Below, one piece after another: positions 46,029 to 57,418 of a stretch of 64,000 nucleotides of DNA (positions are counted from its first letter, which is position 1; each line of letters starts with the position of its first letter). The translations under genes were made by a program, and so were the position numbers. This stretch comes from Diphasiastrum complanatum (taxonomy: Eukaryota; Streptophyta; Lycopodiopsida; Lycopodiales; Lycopodiaceae): NCBI GenBank assembly GCA_029204225.1, contig CM055104.1, forward strand, positions 45,885,835 through 45,949,834, read 5' to 3'. The notes beneath the pieces were generated by a model. That model did not search any database and had not been told where the DNA came from. It worked only from the letters and a program-made list of their open reading frames with translations.

Positions 46029-47632
46029 AATTTAAGCTTTTAGTCTTTAACTCAAATTGTTCTTTCACTGCTTGTTCATGATCTAAATTTACTGAGTTAA
46101 AAATTGTTGAGAATTCACAACCATTTAGATTCATTACAGGAACATGCACAACTGGAATAGCACATATTGAAAAAACTTCATACTCAGAATAATCCAATGT
46201 TTCCATTCCATTAACTGTAGAAATCTAATCCAACGGACATACAAAATTACTGCTAAATAATGTAACTACTTTATCACCCTCCTTGAAAGTGAGAACATGC
46301 TTCTCAAAATCAATTAACAGAGAAGGAGATTTACTAAATAACCGCTCATAACCTAAGATTAAATCAGTACGGGCTAAGTCTAAAACATGAAAATTAACTA
46401 ATTCTGTGTGTCTTTGCATCAAAATTGGGAGCTTCGGGACTTTTACGTTCCAAGTCTCCAACTCTGATCCTAAAATTAGATAAACTTTATATTTTTATGA
46501 TTGTTGGCTTCAGTTTCCAAGCTAAGCTTCTGCACAAGACGAGAATTAATAAAATTATGAGTTGAACCACTATCCAATAAAATACTCAATTCTTGATCTT
46601 TAAATGTGCCAATTAAACGGAAAAGTTCATTAGGCAAGAAAGAAGTAGACTAAAAGAACATTCACACTCACAATCAATCAAGTTAATTTCCGAAGTCTTA
46701 CCATTGCCTCCTGGAATTTCAATCATGTGAGCAGACACTTTCTTTCTTTCTAGACAAAATTTCATCATATGTCTGGCCGCTTCTTACAGACGAAACATAA
46801 GTTCTCTTTTTTAGCCTTTTCCCGGGACATAGATTTTTTAGATCTCTTTCTCTTCGGCTTCTTGGGTTCCAATGCTGCTTGATCTAATTCATCAAAATAT
46901 TTTGCTTGGTCTGGACCGCGTTTCTTACCCTTCCTGGTTTTCAAAGTGGTTGGAATTTGCGCAAACTACTTCCTGGATGCCACCATTGTGAAATCATATG
47001 CTTTCGTAATCCGAAATGCATCCTCGAAGTTTTGAAGCACATTTCGCCTGCATTCGTTCTGATAGTCGGCTGACAAACCTAGGACAAACTGCCAAAGTGA
47101 CAACTTTGCATCGAATGATGGAATCCTATTCCATAGGTCCAAGAATTCCTGGATATAAGAGTCTAAACTCTTTGTACCCATCTTGCAGTTCACGAACTTC
47201 AGGTAGTAGTCAACGTCATCAGCAACTCGAAAGCTTTCTTGAAAACTTCCGCAAATACATCCCAAGTAGTTGGCTTCACTGGTAAATCTCGCCACCATGA
47301 TGACGCTTTGTCGCATAAGAACAACACGACACTTTCAATTTTCTTCTCATCGGGAACACCGTGCAGGAAGAGTAACTACTCCACTTGGCCAGCCAATCCT
47401 CGACGATGACTTCAGGTTTCTTCTCCTTTTTCTCCCCCGCATAAACCTCCGATTGAAAACTGAGATTGGGTGAAGACACCAATTTGACTTGATTCAACAG
47501 AACCTCCATTTGTTGATCTCTCATCTAATTATAAATATTTATATCATTGAACGCCGTACTCAACTGCTGACAAATCACCATATAAGATGACGCACTTGGA
47601 TTCGCAGCTTGATTTGAAGTTTTTTCAGCCAT
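46029..47632 (-). pseudogene. Gypsy gag-protease remnant
   Basis: Minus-strand Gypsy beginning at 47632 (MAEKTSNQAANPSASS). After stops it continues at 47276-47524 (MEVLLNQVKLVSSPNLSFQ) and 46966-47316, the Gypsy gag core (SLDSYIQEFLDLWNRIPSFD, LGLSADYQNECRRNV). A frameshifted zinc knuckle CFVCKK lies near 46790. An intact retropepsin motif ILLDSGSTHNFINSRLVQ lies near 46530-46580, followed by the post-protease segment 46225-46461 (LARTDLILGYERLF). RT and integrase are absent; the element ends near 46029. The protease form resembles that of the chromovirus at 56339-60869 but the gag differs. Confidence 0.85.
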
Positions 47633-49599
47633 CTCGATATATCTATCCTAGAAATTACTAAATTTAGTTAATATTAGATTAACTCATAGTGAATTACAAT
47701 TGACCAAAAAACTGACTGAAATTGACTCCAGCATGGTCAAATCACTATTTTTAGTCAATTTCATAGATATTTCAAGAAATTGAAAAAAACTAAAATTTTT
47801 GAATTTTCGCACTTTTATTTTTATTTTTTAAAAAATTTACGTTTTCTAAAAATTCGTAAAAAACCACTGTCAGTTATTAAGCAACCGAAATCGAAAATTT
47901 GATTTACTGTTCGATTCTTAATTTTACTACATTAATGTCCATCAAGCATGCAAGACGTGTGACATTAAACTGATTTTTCACATTTACGAAATATTTTTAC
48001 GTAAAATCAAGTTCTACGAAAATTGTCAGCTATAAAGCCCAGTTTTATATTTATCAGTCAAAGTACATGTGTATAACCACTCAAAATAGATCTAAACCAC
48101 TCATGCATGTTAGAATCATTCTGAGAATCAACATGCAGACTTTCCATGCAAGCACAGTATCTCAAAATAGGAAATTGACATGCATGCAATCAGAACATTT
48201 CGAAATTACCAATTTTGCTCACAAAATTGCAAAATTTTAGATGATCATATCTTTGGCTACAGGACACCAAATTGGGTGCTGTAAAGCTCAGTACAAAGGG
48301 AGACCTAGTGAACAAGACACTTGCCATGTCATCCTGCCACCTAGGATTCACACGTGTGAGTTCAAAACAGCCAAATAACCTGTAGGAGGGCATATTTTTT
48401 CAAGCCAAATCTATCAAAAAATCTTGCAAACACTCAACCAAACCTAAAAGTGATGATCCAAACAATCTTAAATGGTCTATAAGGGTTCCATGAAGCCTTC
48501 ATATAGATCCTATGAAGCAGTATGGGCTGAGAACCATGAATTCTTCATTTCTAGAAGTCAAAATTGCTACAAACTTGATGGAATTGAAACATAAGCCTCT
48601 ACCCATCAATTTTCAGGTCTGATAGCTTGCTGGGAAGGTAAAAATGAATACAAATCATGCTATAAAAAATCCAGAGTGATCCCCTTATGGATTTAGAGAA
48701 ATCCACCCCCCAAAATTCACCAAAATTGGTCAAGTTTTTGAAATTTTTTTACTTTCTACAAACCCAATTGCTAGAATTCTTGGCTCTAACTTCTAGGACA
48801 GCTTCAAAAGACTATGATTCATCTTTTACAAGCTTCAATTGATGTTCAACAACCTAAAAACAAGCAAAAATCATGAATTTTGGCCCGTTCTAGTTGTTTC
48901 ACCATGAACAATTGGAATTTAATGGCAAGAACGTTTTCCTAATCCACATGCAATCCAATATATAGAGTTATAACCAACCAACTGATCTGAACTTGCTAGA
49001 TTTTGAATTCAACCATCAATTTTGTGCCAAAATCATGGAAAACAAGCCAAATTTGGCCACAAAAGAGCTTAGAATCCAAATACATGGGAAGATCCAACAT
49101 GCAACCTGAATTTTAACTACTTCAAAGTGAATTAACTTGCTGGAGATTTTAGATCCATAACTAGTTTTGAGCTACACATGCTAAAACTCCAAAAACACAA
49201 CCAAAATTGATTTCCTAGCACAATTCTCCATAGACCACAATGAATTTGAGAGAGATATGGATGATGCAACCTTGCTCCTCTCTTTCAATGAGCATGAATA
49301 TAGAGTGAGAGCCTGACAATGAATCCAAAACCATGATGAGGAGTAGGGCAAGTTTGGACCCAATATATAGAAGCATCCTGGGCACATAGCCATGCATAGT
49401 CCTAAGTTCCCTATACATAGATTCACCTAGAATAGAGTCCTAAGCATGGACCAACTATTCATAGAATTGCTATTGATAACTCTACACATGCATACATTGT
49501 CTCATACCTTGTCTAAACTCCATTTAGTGTGTTCTGGGCCTCACAAGGATATTAGTTACTTTCGGGTCACGTACAGTATGATGTGGCATAACTAATAGC
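47633..49599. other. No gene recognised; leader-like sequence
   Basis: AT-rich with no supported ORF. TTCACACGTGTGAG at 48347-48360 is the same G-box palindrome seen in several LTRs, so part of this may be an unrecognised LTR or leader. Confidence 0.4.
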
Positions 49600-50310
49600 T
49601 TGTTTCAATGGAGTACTATGTATCCAAAACTAGGAGTATACTATATCCTATGTACTGGTCATGGACATAACAGCCTCTAACATAGAATCATAATGAATGG
49701 GTTCCTCCATGCTTCCACTTTGATATCTGTAAAATAGCAGCAAACATGACTGAAAACAAAATCATGAATGTTAGTTTGCTTGCTTCCTCTATATTCCACC
49801 TCATGAGAGGTATATGTACCAAAATACACCATAAATGGGCACCACCTTGCCATAAAGAATCACCAATACTTGGAAACCTATGATGTAATGAGTGCAACAA
49901 TGATGCTATCCTAGCTCCATTTGCATCAACAAAATCACCAAAGAGTACTAGTCCATCTTTAAGATCCATCTTAGACAAAAAGATGCACATAGATTCACCA
50001 AAACTTGGCAATTTCCACATACTGACATGACATTGCTCAAACATGAACTAAGATAAGTAAGGTAGGTTAGAGCCACATTCCTTGATGTTCCTTTGACCTT
50101 ACTTGAGTCTTGAATAACCTGCAAAAATAGATCCTTAGTGCCTTGACCATTGGGTTCATCAATGCCTTTGACAAGCTCCAAATTGCCAATTTCCTCTTGG
50201 TGTTGATGAAGCTCAATAAGATCAACCTCTTGATCTTCCATAAAACCATCATAACCCTTTCTTAGGAAAATTTTTCTAAATACATTAATGACATCCATTC
50301 CCATCATCTA
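49600..50310 (-). pseudogene. Degenerate copy of the unknown module of the gag-only element
   Basis: Minus-strand frames 49948-50307 and 49688-50044 match residues about 725-985 of the 1046-aa protein at 9346-12486. The former has EDQEVDLIELHQHQEE, NGQGTKDLFLQVIQDSSKV and then a frameshift; the intact protein has EDQEVDLGLLHQHQE and NGQGILDLFLQVLEGSSKV. The latter carries MFEQCHVSMWKL, aligning with MYEHCYVNVLKL, plus DLKDGLVL, and the nucleotides near 49730 continue the match. It lies directly after the Copia integrase region at 50378-51179, where RT would normally be. Its function is unknown. Confidence 0.75.
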
Positions 50311-53300
50311 CACAAGAAGATGAATAAAAAAAAGTTAGGAAGGCGAAATTTGTACCCTCAACAATTTGCTTACCCTTCTAATCATATGTGGTCCTTGATT
50401 TTTTTTGCCTTTGCCTTGAGGATCTTCTTAAGACTTGACTTGGAGAAGCATCTCCACCACCACCACTGTCCAAAGAACCAACAACATTATCAAGAATGTT
50501 AGAACCATCTACAACACAACCATCAACATCAACCTTTGGTCCCTTCTTAAAAAATGACATCCCCACTTATGACCACTTTCTTAGTTGAATGAATATAAAC
50601 TTTATATGCTTTGATTACCTCACTGTATCCAACAAAAATGCCCTTCTTTGAAGAAGGATCCTCTTTAGTCCTATGATCAAGTGTAATGTTAAGATAGCAA
50701 GTAGATCCATACATTTTAAAGTACTTGACACTCGACCTCCTAGAAAAAAGAGCTTCAAAAGGTGTCTTACCGTTCATTGGTGCACTTGGCCACCTATTGC
50801 AAAGATAGTTTTCACATGTCAAGGCTTCATCCCAAAAGGATTTAGGAAGATTGGCACTTAACCTCATAGCTTTGGCATCTTCAGACAAGGTTCAATTCTT
50901 CCTCTCGGCCACTCCATTTTTTCGTGGAGGCCTTGGGCTTGATGGCTCCCTCTTGATCCCATGTGCATCACAAAAGTCCTTGAATTTGGACATAATGTAC
51001 TCACCACCATTGTCACTCTTCAAGAACTTGATCTTGGTGTTGGATTGGTTCTCCCTTGCATTCTTGAACTTCTCAAAAATATCAAACACCTCATCTTTGC
51101 TCTTTAGAAGATATACCCAAGTAATTCTACTAAAGCCATCAATAAATGTGACATAAATAGCATCACCATTGCTACTCATACTATGTATGTCTGAATGTAC
51201 AAGTTGAAAGGGCTTACTAGATCTTGAGGTAGATCTATTGTAAGGTAATTTTGTGGCTTATGTAAAGTACAATGTTCACATACATGATTGATGATAGTAA
51301 GAGATTTAGGAAGACCAATGACTACTCTCCTTTTTGCCATCATTTCCAAAGTGAAGTTGAGATGTCCCAACCTCTTATGCCAAATCTCTTGACTTGTCAA
51401 TTTCCCCCTTGCCACAAATCCATCTTGGTTAGCAACAACACAAGCATCAAGTTTGAAACATCTACCTTGACTTTTCTCTCTTGCAATCAAGACTCCTTTT
51501 TTATTATTATCAAGCAACCATTTTCAACAAATTCCACCTCTAGACCCTTGTCAAGCATTTGACTTACACTAAGAAGATTCTTAGTTTTAGATGGTACGAG
51601 CAAAACATTCTTCAAGTTGACATTTCTATTTGTGAAAAGTGAAATAGGAACTGTACCAATGCCCTTGATGGCACCCTCACCATCATTTGATATGTAGATG
51701 ATTTTCTCTCATCTTCATAATCAATTATTTATTACTTGTCATATGAGAAATAACACCACTATCAATCCACCATGGATTGACAACAAACTTGAAGACATCA
51801 CAAAGGAATCATCATCTTGTTCAACATCATCATCATTTAAAGTAAGATTTCCTTGCTTCTCTCCTTGATCTCTTTTTTTCTTGTAACATTCATTAGCAAA
51901 GTGTTCTTTCATTCCACAATAAAAACACTTAAGCTTAGACTTGTCCTTCTTCTTACCACCAAAAGAGGATGCCTCATCTTGATCCAAGTTCCCTTGCTTC
52001 TTGAATCCCTTACCTTTGCTTTTGCCTTTGCCTTTTCCCTTAGAAAATAATGTCTTTTCTTCTCCTTAAGTTGAAGTGCCTCCTCCTCTTGCTTGTAGCC
52101 TATGTTTTTCAGCCACCAAGACCTCTTGCAAGTCCTCCACACTTGGCAATGTCTTTTGGATGGAAAAACTTTGCACAAGGTTAGCATGGTTGTCTAACAG
52201 TCCATTGAGCATTACTTATACAAGCTTTACTTCTTTAACTCAGAGTCGTCACAAAATGCACACAAAAGTGCACATTTAAAGCACTTATTCAAAACATCAT
52301 ATCTCATAAACTATGATGAATCACATCAAATCTTTTCACATGTGTGTTCTTCATATATACATTTATCGTTAAAAAAATTTGCAACCTTCATTTTGAGCAA
52401 CTTATATGTAAGATATGATGTGTCAAACATGTGGGGGTATTGATGAAACTTCGGTATTTTCATATATGGGAACATTCAATTTTTAGCATGTCAACTCTTA
52501 AAAATCCTATATGATTAGAGAAACATGTCTATAATTTTTTTTTTGAATTTGGAGATGTATAGAGATAGATACGTGCACTCAAAGTTACCCTTTTAAGTGT
52601 TGATAAAAATCACCAAAACTAGAAATATCATATATGAGTGTATAATACCATGGTTTTAAAAATATTTTTTTGGTTTGTCTACTTTAAAAACTATAGTATG
52701 GCCATATAAACATGTCTCTCAATGTTTTTTCAATTTGGATTTATGTAGAGATAGATATGTGCATCTAAAGTTACCCACGTCAAGTGCTGAAAGTATTGAA
52801 AATTATTGAAAAGTGCTAAGAAGTTCCATCTCTTTTGGAAGTGCTTTTTACAACCCTTTCTTTGGCTATCTAATTTCAAAAATCCTTTATGACCATAGAA
52901 ATGGGTCTATTAAAAAAAAATGGAGTCCTATAGAGATATATACATGCACCTAAAGTTACCCATGTGAAGTGCTGAAAATTGAAATTTTTGGGGGCAAATT
53001 GCCACCAAATGAGAGAAAAAAATTTAAGTATTTGAATAACACACTGAAGAGTCAAGTCTAGTTCCACATACACTTGAAAGATTAAATTTTCAATCATTTG
53101 ATGGCATGTTACGTCTCATCAAGTGACCAAGGGTTTTATGCACACTTTTGTGTGCACGCGCACAAAAATGTCTTGAAAACAACTCTAATGTTGATGCTAT
53201 CATCAATACACACTAGATCATAATTTAAGGCTTTGACTCTTAAAGTAAAGGCATGAGCACTTTCCTCTTCCTTTTGGATACATTGGAAGATTTGCTTTCT

Positions 53301-53625
53301 TAGGGTTAGGACCCTAGAAGTGGACTTACTTTCATAGACTCTCTTTAAGGCATTCCAAGCTTCACTTGAAGAAGTGCATTTTCCAACTTCCTTAAGATGT
53401 TCATTAGTGACATCCATTTTGATGATGTGGAGTGCCCTCTTGGCCCTCTTATCATACCTCACTTGGTCTTGAAGCATCAAAAGGCCTCTCTTCCACACCT
53501 GCAACAATATCCATTAACTCGTTCAACTCAAGTAGGGACTCCATCCTTACTTTCCAAGTTGAATAGTTAGTTGAATTGAACTTATTATTACTTTTCAAAA
53601 TGATTCCACTTGTAGTAGCCATCAT
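50311..53625 (-). pseudogene. Copia gag-protease-integrase, with insertion in gag
   Basis: Minus-strand body of the large Copia. Gag starts at 53625 (MMATTSG) and continues at 53186-53507 (LHIIKMDVTNEHLKEVGKCT). It is split by a 939-bp insertion and resumes at 51739-52236 with zinc knuckle CFYCGMKEHFANEC. Protease WWIDSGVISHM lies near 51750-51780. The pre-integrase domain is at 51176-51517 (WHKRLGHLN, CEHCTLHKPQ). Integrase at 50547-51179 has FIDGFSRITWVYLL, FLKSDNGGEYIM and GVAERKN, so the D-D-E residues are visible, then CENYLCNRWP and FVGYSEVIKAY. A linker (50378-50566, RRSSRQRQ) follows, but no RT or RNase H. Stops and frameshifts are scattered through it. Confidence 0.9.
52242..53180. 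mobile_element. Unclassified 939-bp insertion in Copia gag
   Basis: Flanked by AACTC at 52237-52241 and 53181-53185; removing it with one AACTC rejoins the gag reading. Near the ends, GCACACAAAAGTG (about 52259) faces CACTTTTGTGTGC (about 53142), an inverted pair. Inside are three diverged direct repeats (about 52490-52620, 52670-52800, 52860-52985) sharing TAGAGATAGATAYRTGCA and AAAGTTACCC. No ORF is supported. It may be a non-autonomous DNA transposon or a solo LTR with mutated ends. Confidence 0.7.
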
Positions 53626-53717
53626 GAAAAATGATTACTCCTCCTCTATAAACCTATTCTTTTTTCTTTGACAGTAAGCAACAGTTCAGATTTTATTTAT
53701 AAAAATGGTAAAGTAAT

Positions 53718-56338
53718 TTAGAACTGGCGGACTCTAAGTCTGTCCACTACTTTCAGGAACCATGATCTCTTAGTCTCTAGACTTTTGAGCTTAGGACTAT
53801 CCTCAGACAACTTCTTTATTAGAAGAGTTTTCCTACAAGACTCAAAGTATCTATTACTCATGTCCCAAAGACCACTAAGTAAAGAGACATGATATATAGG
53901 ACTACCAAAAATTTGCAAATTCCTCCATCTCCAGAGGGACCAGAGAATGGGAGCTCTAATGCAAAGCCAAATGTCCTTGTCTATACTAGTGTTCAAACCA
54001 AGAAACCAAGAAATACTATCAATAACATTAAAACCTAAGTAATTAGAGATACTAAGAATAAAGGAAGTGAGTGGCTCATTCTTCTCACAGAGAACGAAGA
54101 TGTGTTGAATGGAGTCTAGGTCCCTGCCACATTTGTCGCAATAGCCATTTGCGATGCCCCATTGAAGCCCTGTACTCCTTGTCCAAATAGCCATCTGGAT
54201 AATCTTCCATAGGAGAATAGAGACTTTAGGGTCCAGGAACTTTGCCCATATTGCCCTAAAGATGCCCTCCCATTCCATAGAATCCAAGGTCATTCCCCAT
54301 TTGCCATTCAACTTCCACCTTACCTTTTGAGAAAACAACGTTGCTATTGGAGGATACAACCCTTCTCTTCCCAAGTGAACCATTCCTTAGCCCACATACC
54401 TATATTGTGCCCCTGCCTTACTTTGGTAAGTCCTCCCAGGCTCCACCTCTCCCAAAGCATATCAATTTCCTCTCTCTTGAGGCCCCATTTCCTTTTATTT
54501 CTCCTCTTGCTTCTCCATTTCCCTTTCTCTAAGTCCCAAAGATCGGCCCACTTGTTGACTCCTTTTTTGCTGATTTTCCTTGCCACCTTTATTAAGTTTT
54601 CCTCCAGGGGAGGTCCCTCTCTCCAGGCCCAGCAGCTCATCTCTAGGATCCCACCTTTGTCCCACAACTCCTTTTCCACTACTTTTAAGGCATAGCTCTC
54701 TTTCTTCCACCCCAACCAGAGGCATCAGAAAAGTTTGCTCCCTTTTTCTTTGAGATTCCAATTGGCCAAAAGTAGATCTCTTAGCTCCCAATTTCTCCAG
54801 CCTGGAGCTCTCACAGGGGCCCAACAATTTGTTGCCTCTTGGAGAAGGCAAGCCCAAGTCTCCTCCCTTTTCACAGCTGCTCTCACAAGCCACTTGGCAA
54901 TACTCCTAGTAGCCAACTGTTTCAGATCCAGGAGACCCAAACCTCCAAAATGCTTAGGTAGAATACATGTACTCCAAGCCACCCCCACATACCCACCACC
55001 ATCAAACTTTGCCCCCCAAAGGAAACTTCCGCAGACCGCCTCAAACATCCTCAAATCACACTCTAATGGCATCCAGCAAGAGAGGAAGTAGATTACCTTG
55101 GATATAATTAAGTGCTTGAGCACTAGCACTCTATCTACCATGTTGGCTTGAAGCTCTTTCCACCTCTCTAGGGTAGGAATGACCCTCTCCAGCACCCAAT
55201 TTCATCTAGTATGTAAGGAAATCCCAAAACCCATGGGAATGCCAAGTAGTCTAAAAGTAGTTCCTTCTTCAATCCTGACACAACCCTTTTCCTTGAAGAA
55301 GGTGGATTTCTCTCCTGTAGTCTTCTTGTAGGCTGTCTTTGCTTGGTTTATTTCTTCTCCCAAAGCCATGCAGAAGGTGTCAAGAGTCTCGAGAAGCTCC
55401 CTCTCTGAGTGCCCATCATCTTTGACCACGAAGTTCACATCATCCACAAAAGCCTGGGAGCAAAGGGGTGGGTTGCCCTGAACCTATAGTGGCTGAATTT
55501 TTCCTTTTCTCATCTTAGCCCTCACTAGGTATCCAAGAGCCTCTGAAGCGAGAATGAAAAGATAGAGACCTAGTAGGCACCTTTGTCTGATGGACCTCTC
55601 CAACTGAAAAGCCCCTGTCAATTTTCCATTCAAGATCACTTTAGCTGTGGCATCCCTGAGTAGCATAGAGATGGAACCAATGAAACGAGGGCCAAAGCCT
55701 AGAGTCCAGAGCATATCCAAGATGAAGCCCTACTCCATCATGTCATAGGCTCTATCTAGATCCACCTTCATGAAAATCATCTTGTCCCCTTTCCTTTCAG
55801 TTGAAGCCATTCCGTCCCAAAGGCCATAGATAACCTCCTGTATGTGTCTTCTCGGGACGAAACCTTTTTGCTCCTCTCCCACCCATCCTGGTAGCCTAGA
55901 TTTCATTCTGTTTACAATTGTCTTTGCCAAGATTTTATACCCCGTGGTTAGCATGGTAATAGGTCTCCAGTTTTTTAGGATCTTCTTGGAGCCCTTCTTA
56001 TGAATCAACTTTATAATTCCTTGGTAGGCTATCTTCCTCCAAGGCTTTAAGCTTGGATGTTTCAGCCACTACTTCAGCTCCCAAATCCTCATTGCCTTCC
56101 TTAACTTGAGCCTCTAGGTCTCTTACTTTTCTAAAAAGTGTTGCTCTTGCCGTTCTCCTACTCAGAGAGATTTCCTTGTTGAGTCTGGCAAGGTAGCTTT
56201 GGGTAGCCTTGATTGCACCTATCCATCTTTTTGTGGCTGACCCTCTCATGCTGTAGGCCCTTTTCCAAATGTCCTAGATGTTTTCTTTGGTGCCCTTCTT
56301 CTCCAGCAATGTAGGATCAGTCCTAAACCAACCATAAC
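53718..56338 (-). pseudogene. LINE reverse transcriptase and C-terminal domain
   Basis: Minus-strand frames, in order: 55998-56249 (linker, MRGSATKRWIGAIKATQ), 55730-56008 (RT: NWRPITMLTTGYKILAKTIV, EEQKGFVPRRHIQEV, VDLDRAYDMM), 55484-55720 (LGFGPRFIGSISMLL, SIRQRCLLGLYLFILASEAL), 55202-55447 with the catalytic motif changed to FVDDV (usual FADD/YADD), 54725-55195 (KHLIISKVIYFLSCWMP, WSTCILPKHFGGLGLLDLK), and 53718-54383 with a zf-RVT-like CDKCGRDLDSIQHIFVLC. Frameshifts and stops between them make it non-functional. This RT copies the LINE RNA at the nicked target. Confidence 0.88.
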
Positions 56339-57418
56339 TTTAACAAGTAAAAAGGAGAAAGTCCTCCAAATCCAAGGTAGAGCCTCCAAATGTCCTCCAA
56401 GCAACCTGCAAGCTCCTAGATGCTTCTCCAACTCCAAGCTAAGATGCCTCCACCTGCAAGTAAGGATCTGCAAGCCTCCAAGGATCTCTCCTCCACCTGT
56501 GTCCCCTACTCTTAAACACAAAGGAAGATAACAAACTGGCCTCAAGCATATCACAACAAACCAGAGTTTACTCAAGATCCAAACCCTACTTATGTCCAAT
56601 ACCATAAGCAAGATCTAAACCCTTAGCATACTACACACAAGAATTACTCTACACACTAGTAGCCACACTAGAGCATAAGCAAGGTAAACAAAAGATCTCT
56701 CCCTCCCAATGGGCGCCCTACTCTTCTTATATAGATGGCATTTAGTTCTCTCCAATACACTATGGAGTTCCATGCACAAGGTAAGCAAAAGATCTCTCCC
56801 TCCCAATGGGCGCCCTACTCTTCTTATATAGATGGCATTTAGTTCTCTCCAATACACTATGGAGTTCCATGCACATCCAATGAGAAAGAGAGAGGCCTAG
56901 AGGAGTTCAAGAGCCTTCATAGGCTTATGGAAGGTCATCAGACATCTTCCATAACTTATGACTCTTTGATTACTATTCTTGTGGAACTTGAAACTCAATG
57001 GAACTTTTAGGAGGCCGCCCTCCTACTAGGACCCATTGCCCAAGTTGTGCTTGTATACTTTGGTCCAAGACCAATAAAGTGATATGGTTCAAGGTTGAGG
57101 CCCAAGGTTTAGAAATATAGTCATCCAATAACTTTCTAAGACCTTTCTAGGTTCCATACCTCCATCCAAGGCAAAGACACCTACCTGCCCTTAATCAAGG
57201 ACACTAGTACCTTTATCTAAGGCACCTACCCTTAATCCTAAGGGTAACCCTTATCCAAGGGTCTCATGACTCCATACCTCTGACTAAGGTATAGCCACTT
57301 GTCTGCCCTTATCCAAGGGTACATACCCTTAATCCTAAGGGTACCTTGCCATGTAGCCCCCAATAATAAATGGACTAATAGGGGTCTGAAGTACTGCTAG
57401 TTACATAGGTATGTAACA
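56339..57418 (-). repeat. Chromovirus 3' LTR with duplicated TATA region
   Basis: Holds two 97-bp tandem copies (56681-56777 and 56778-56874). Each contains CTATATAAGAAGAG on the minus strand, a good plant TATA box. Nearer the 3' end, at 57170-57345, words such as CCCTTAATCCTAAGGG and CCCTTATCCAAGGG, many self-complementary, recur at least five times. Confidence 0.8.

Noticed and set aside
54327..55091. Plus-strand Ser/Pro/Leu-rich ORFs of up to 122 codons
   Set aside because: They are antisense to the LINE RT C-terminal region and have no domains.
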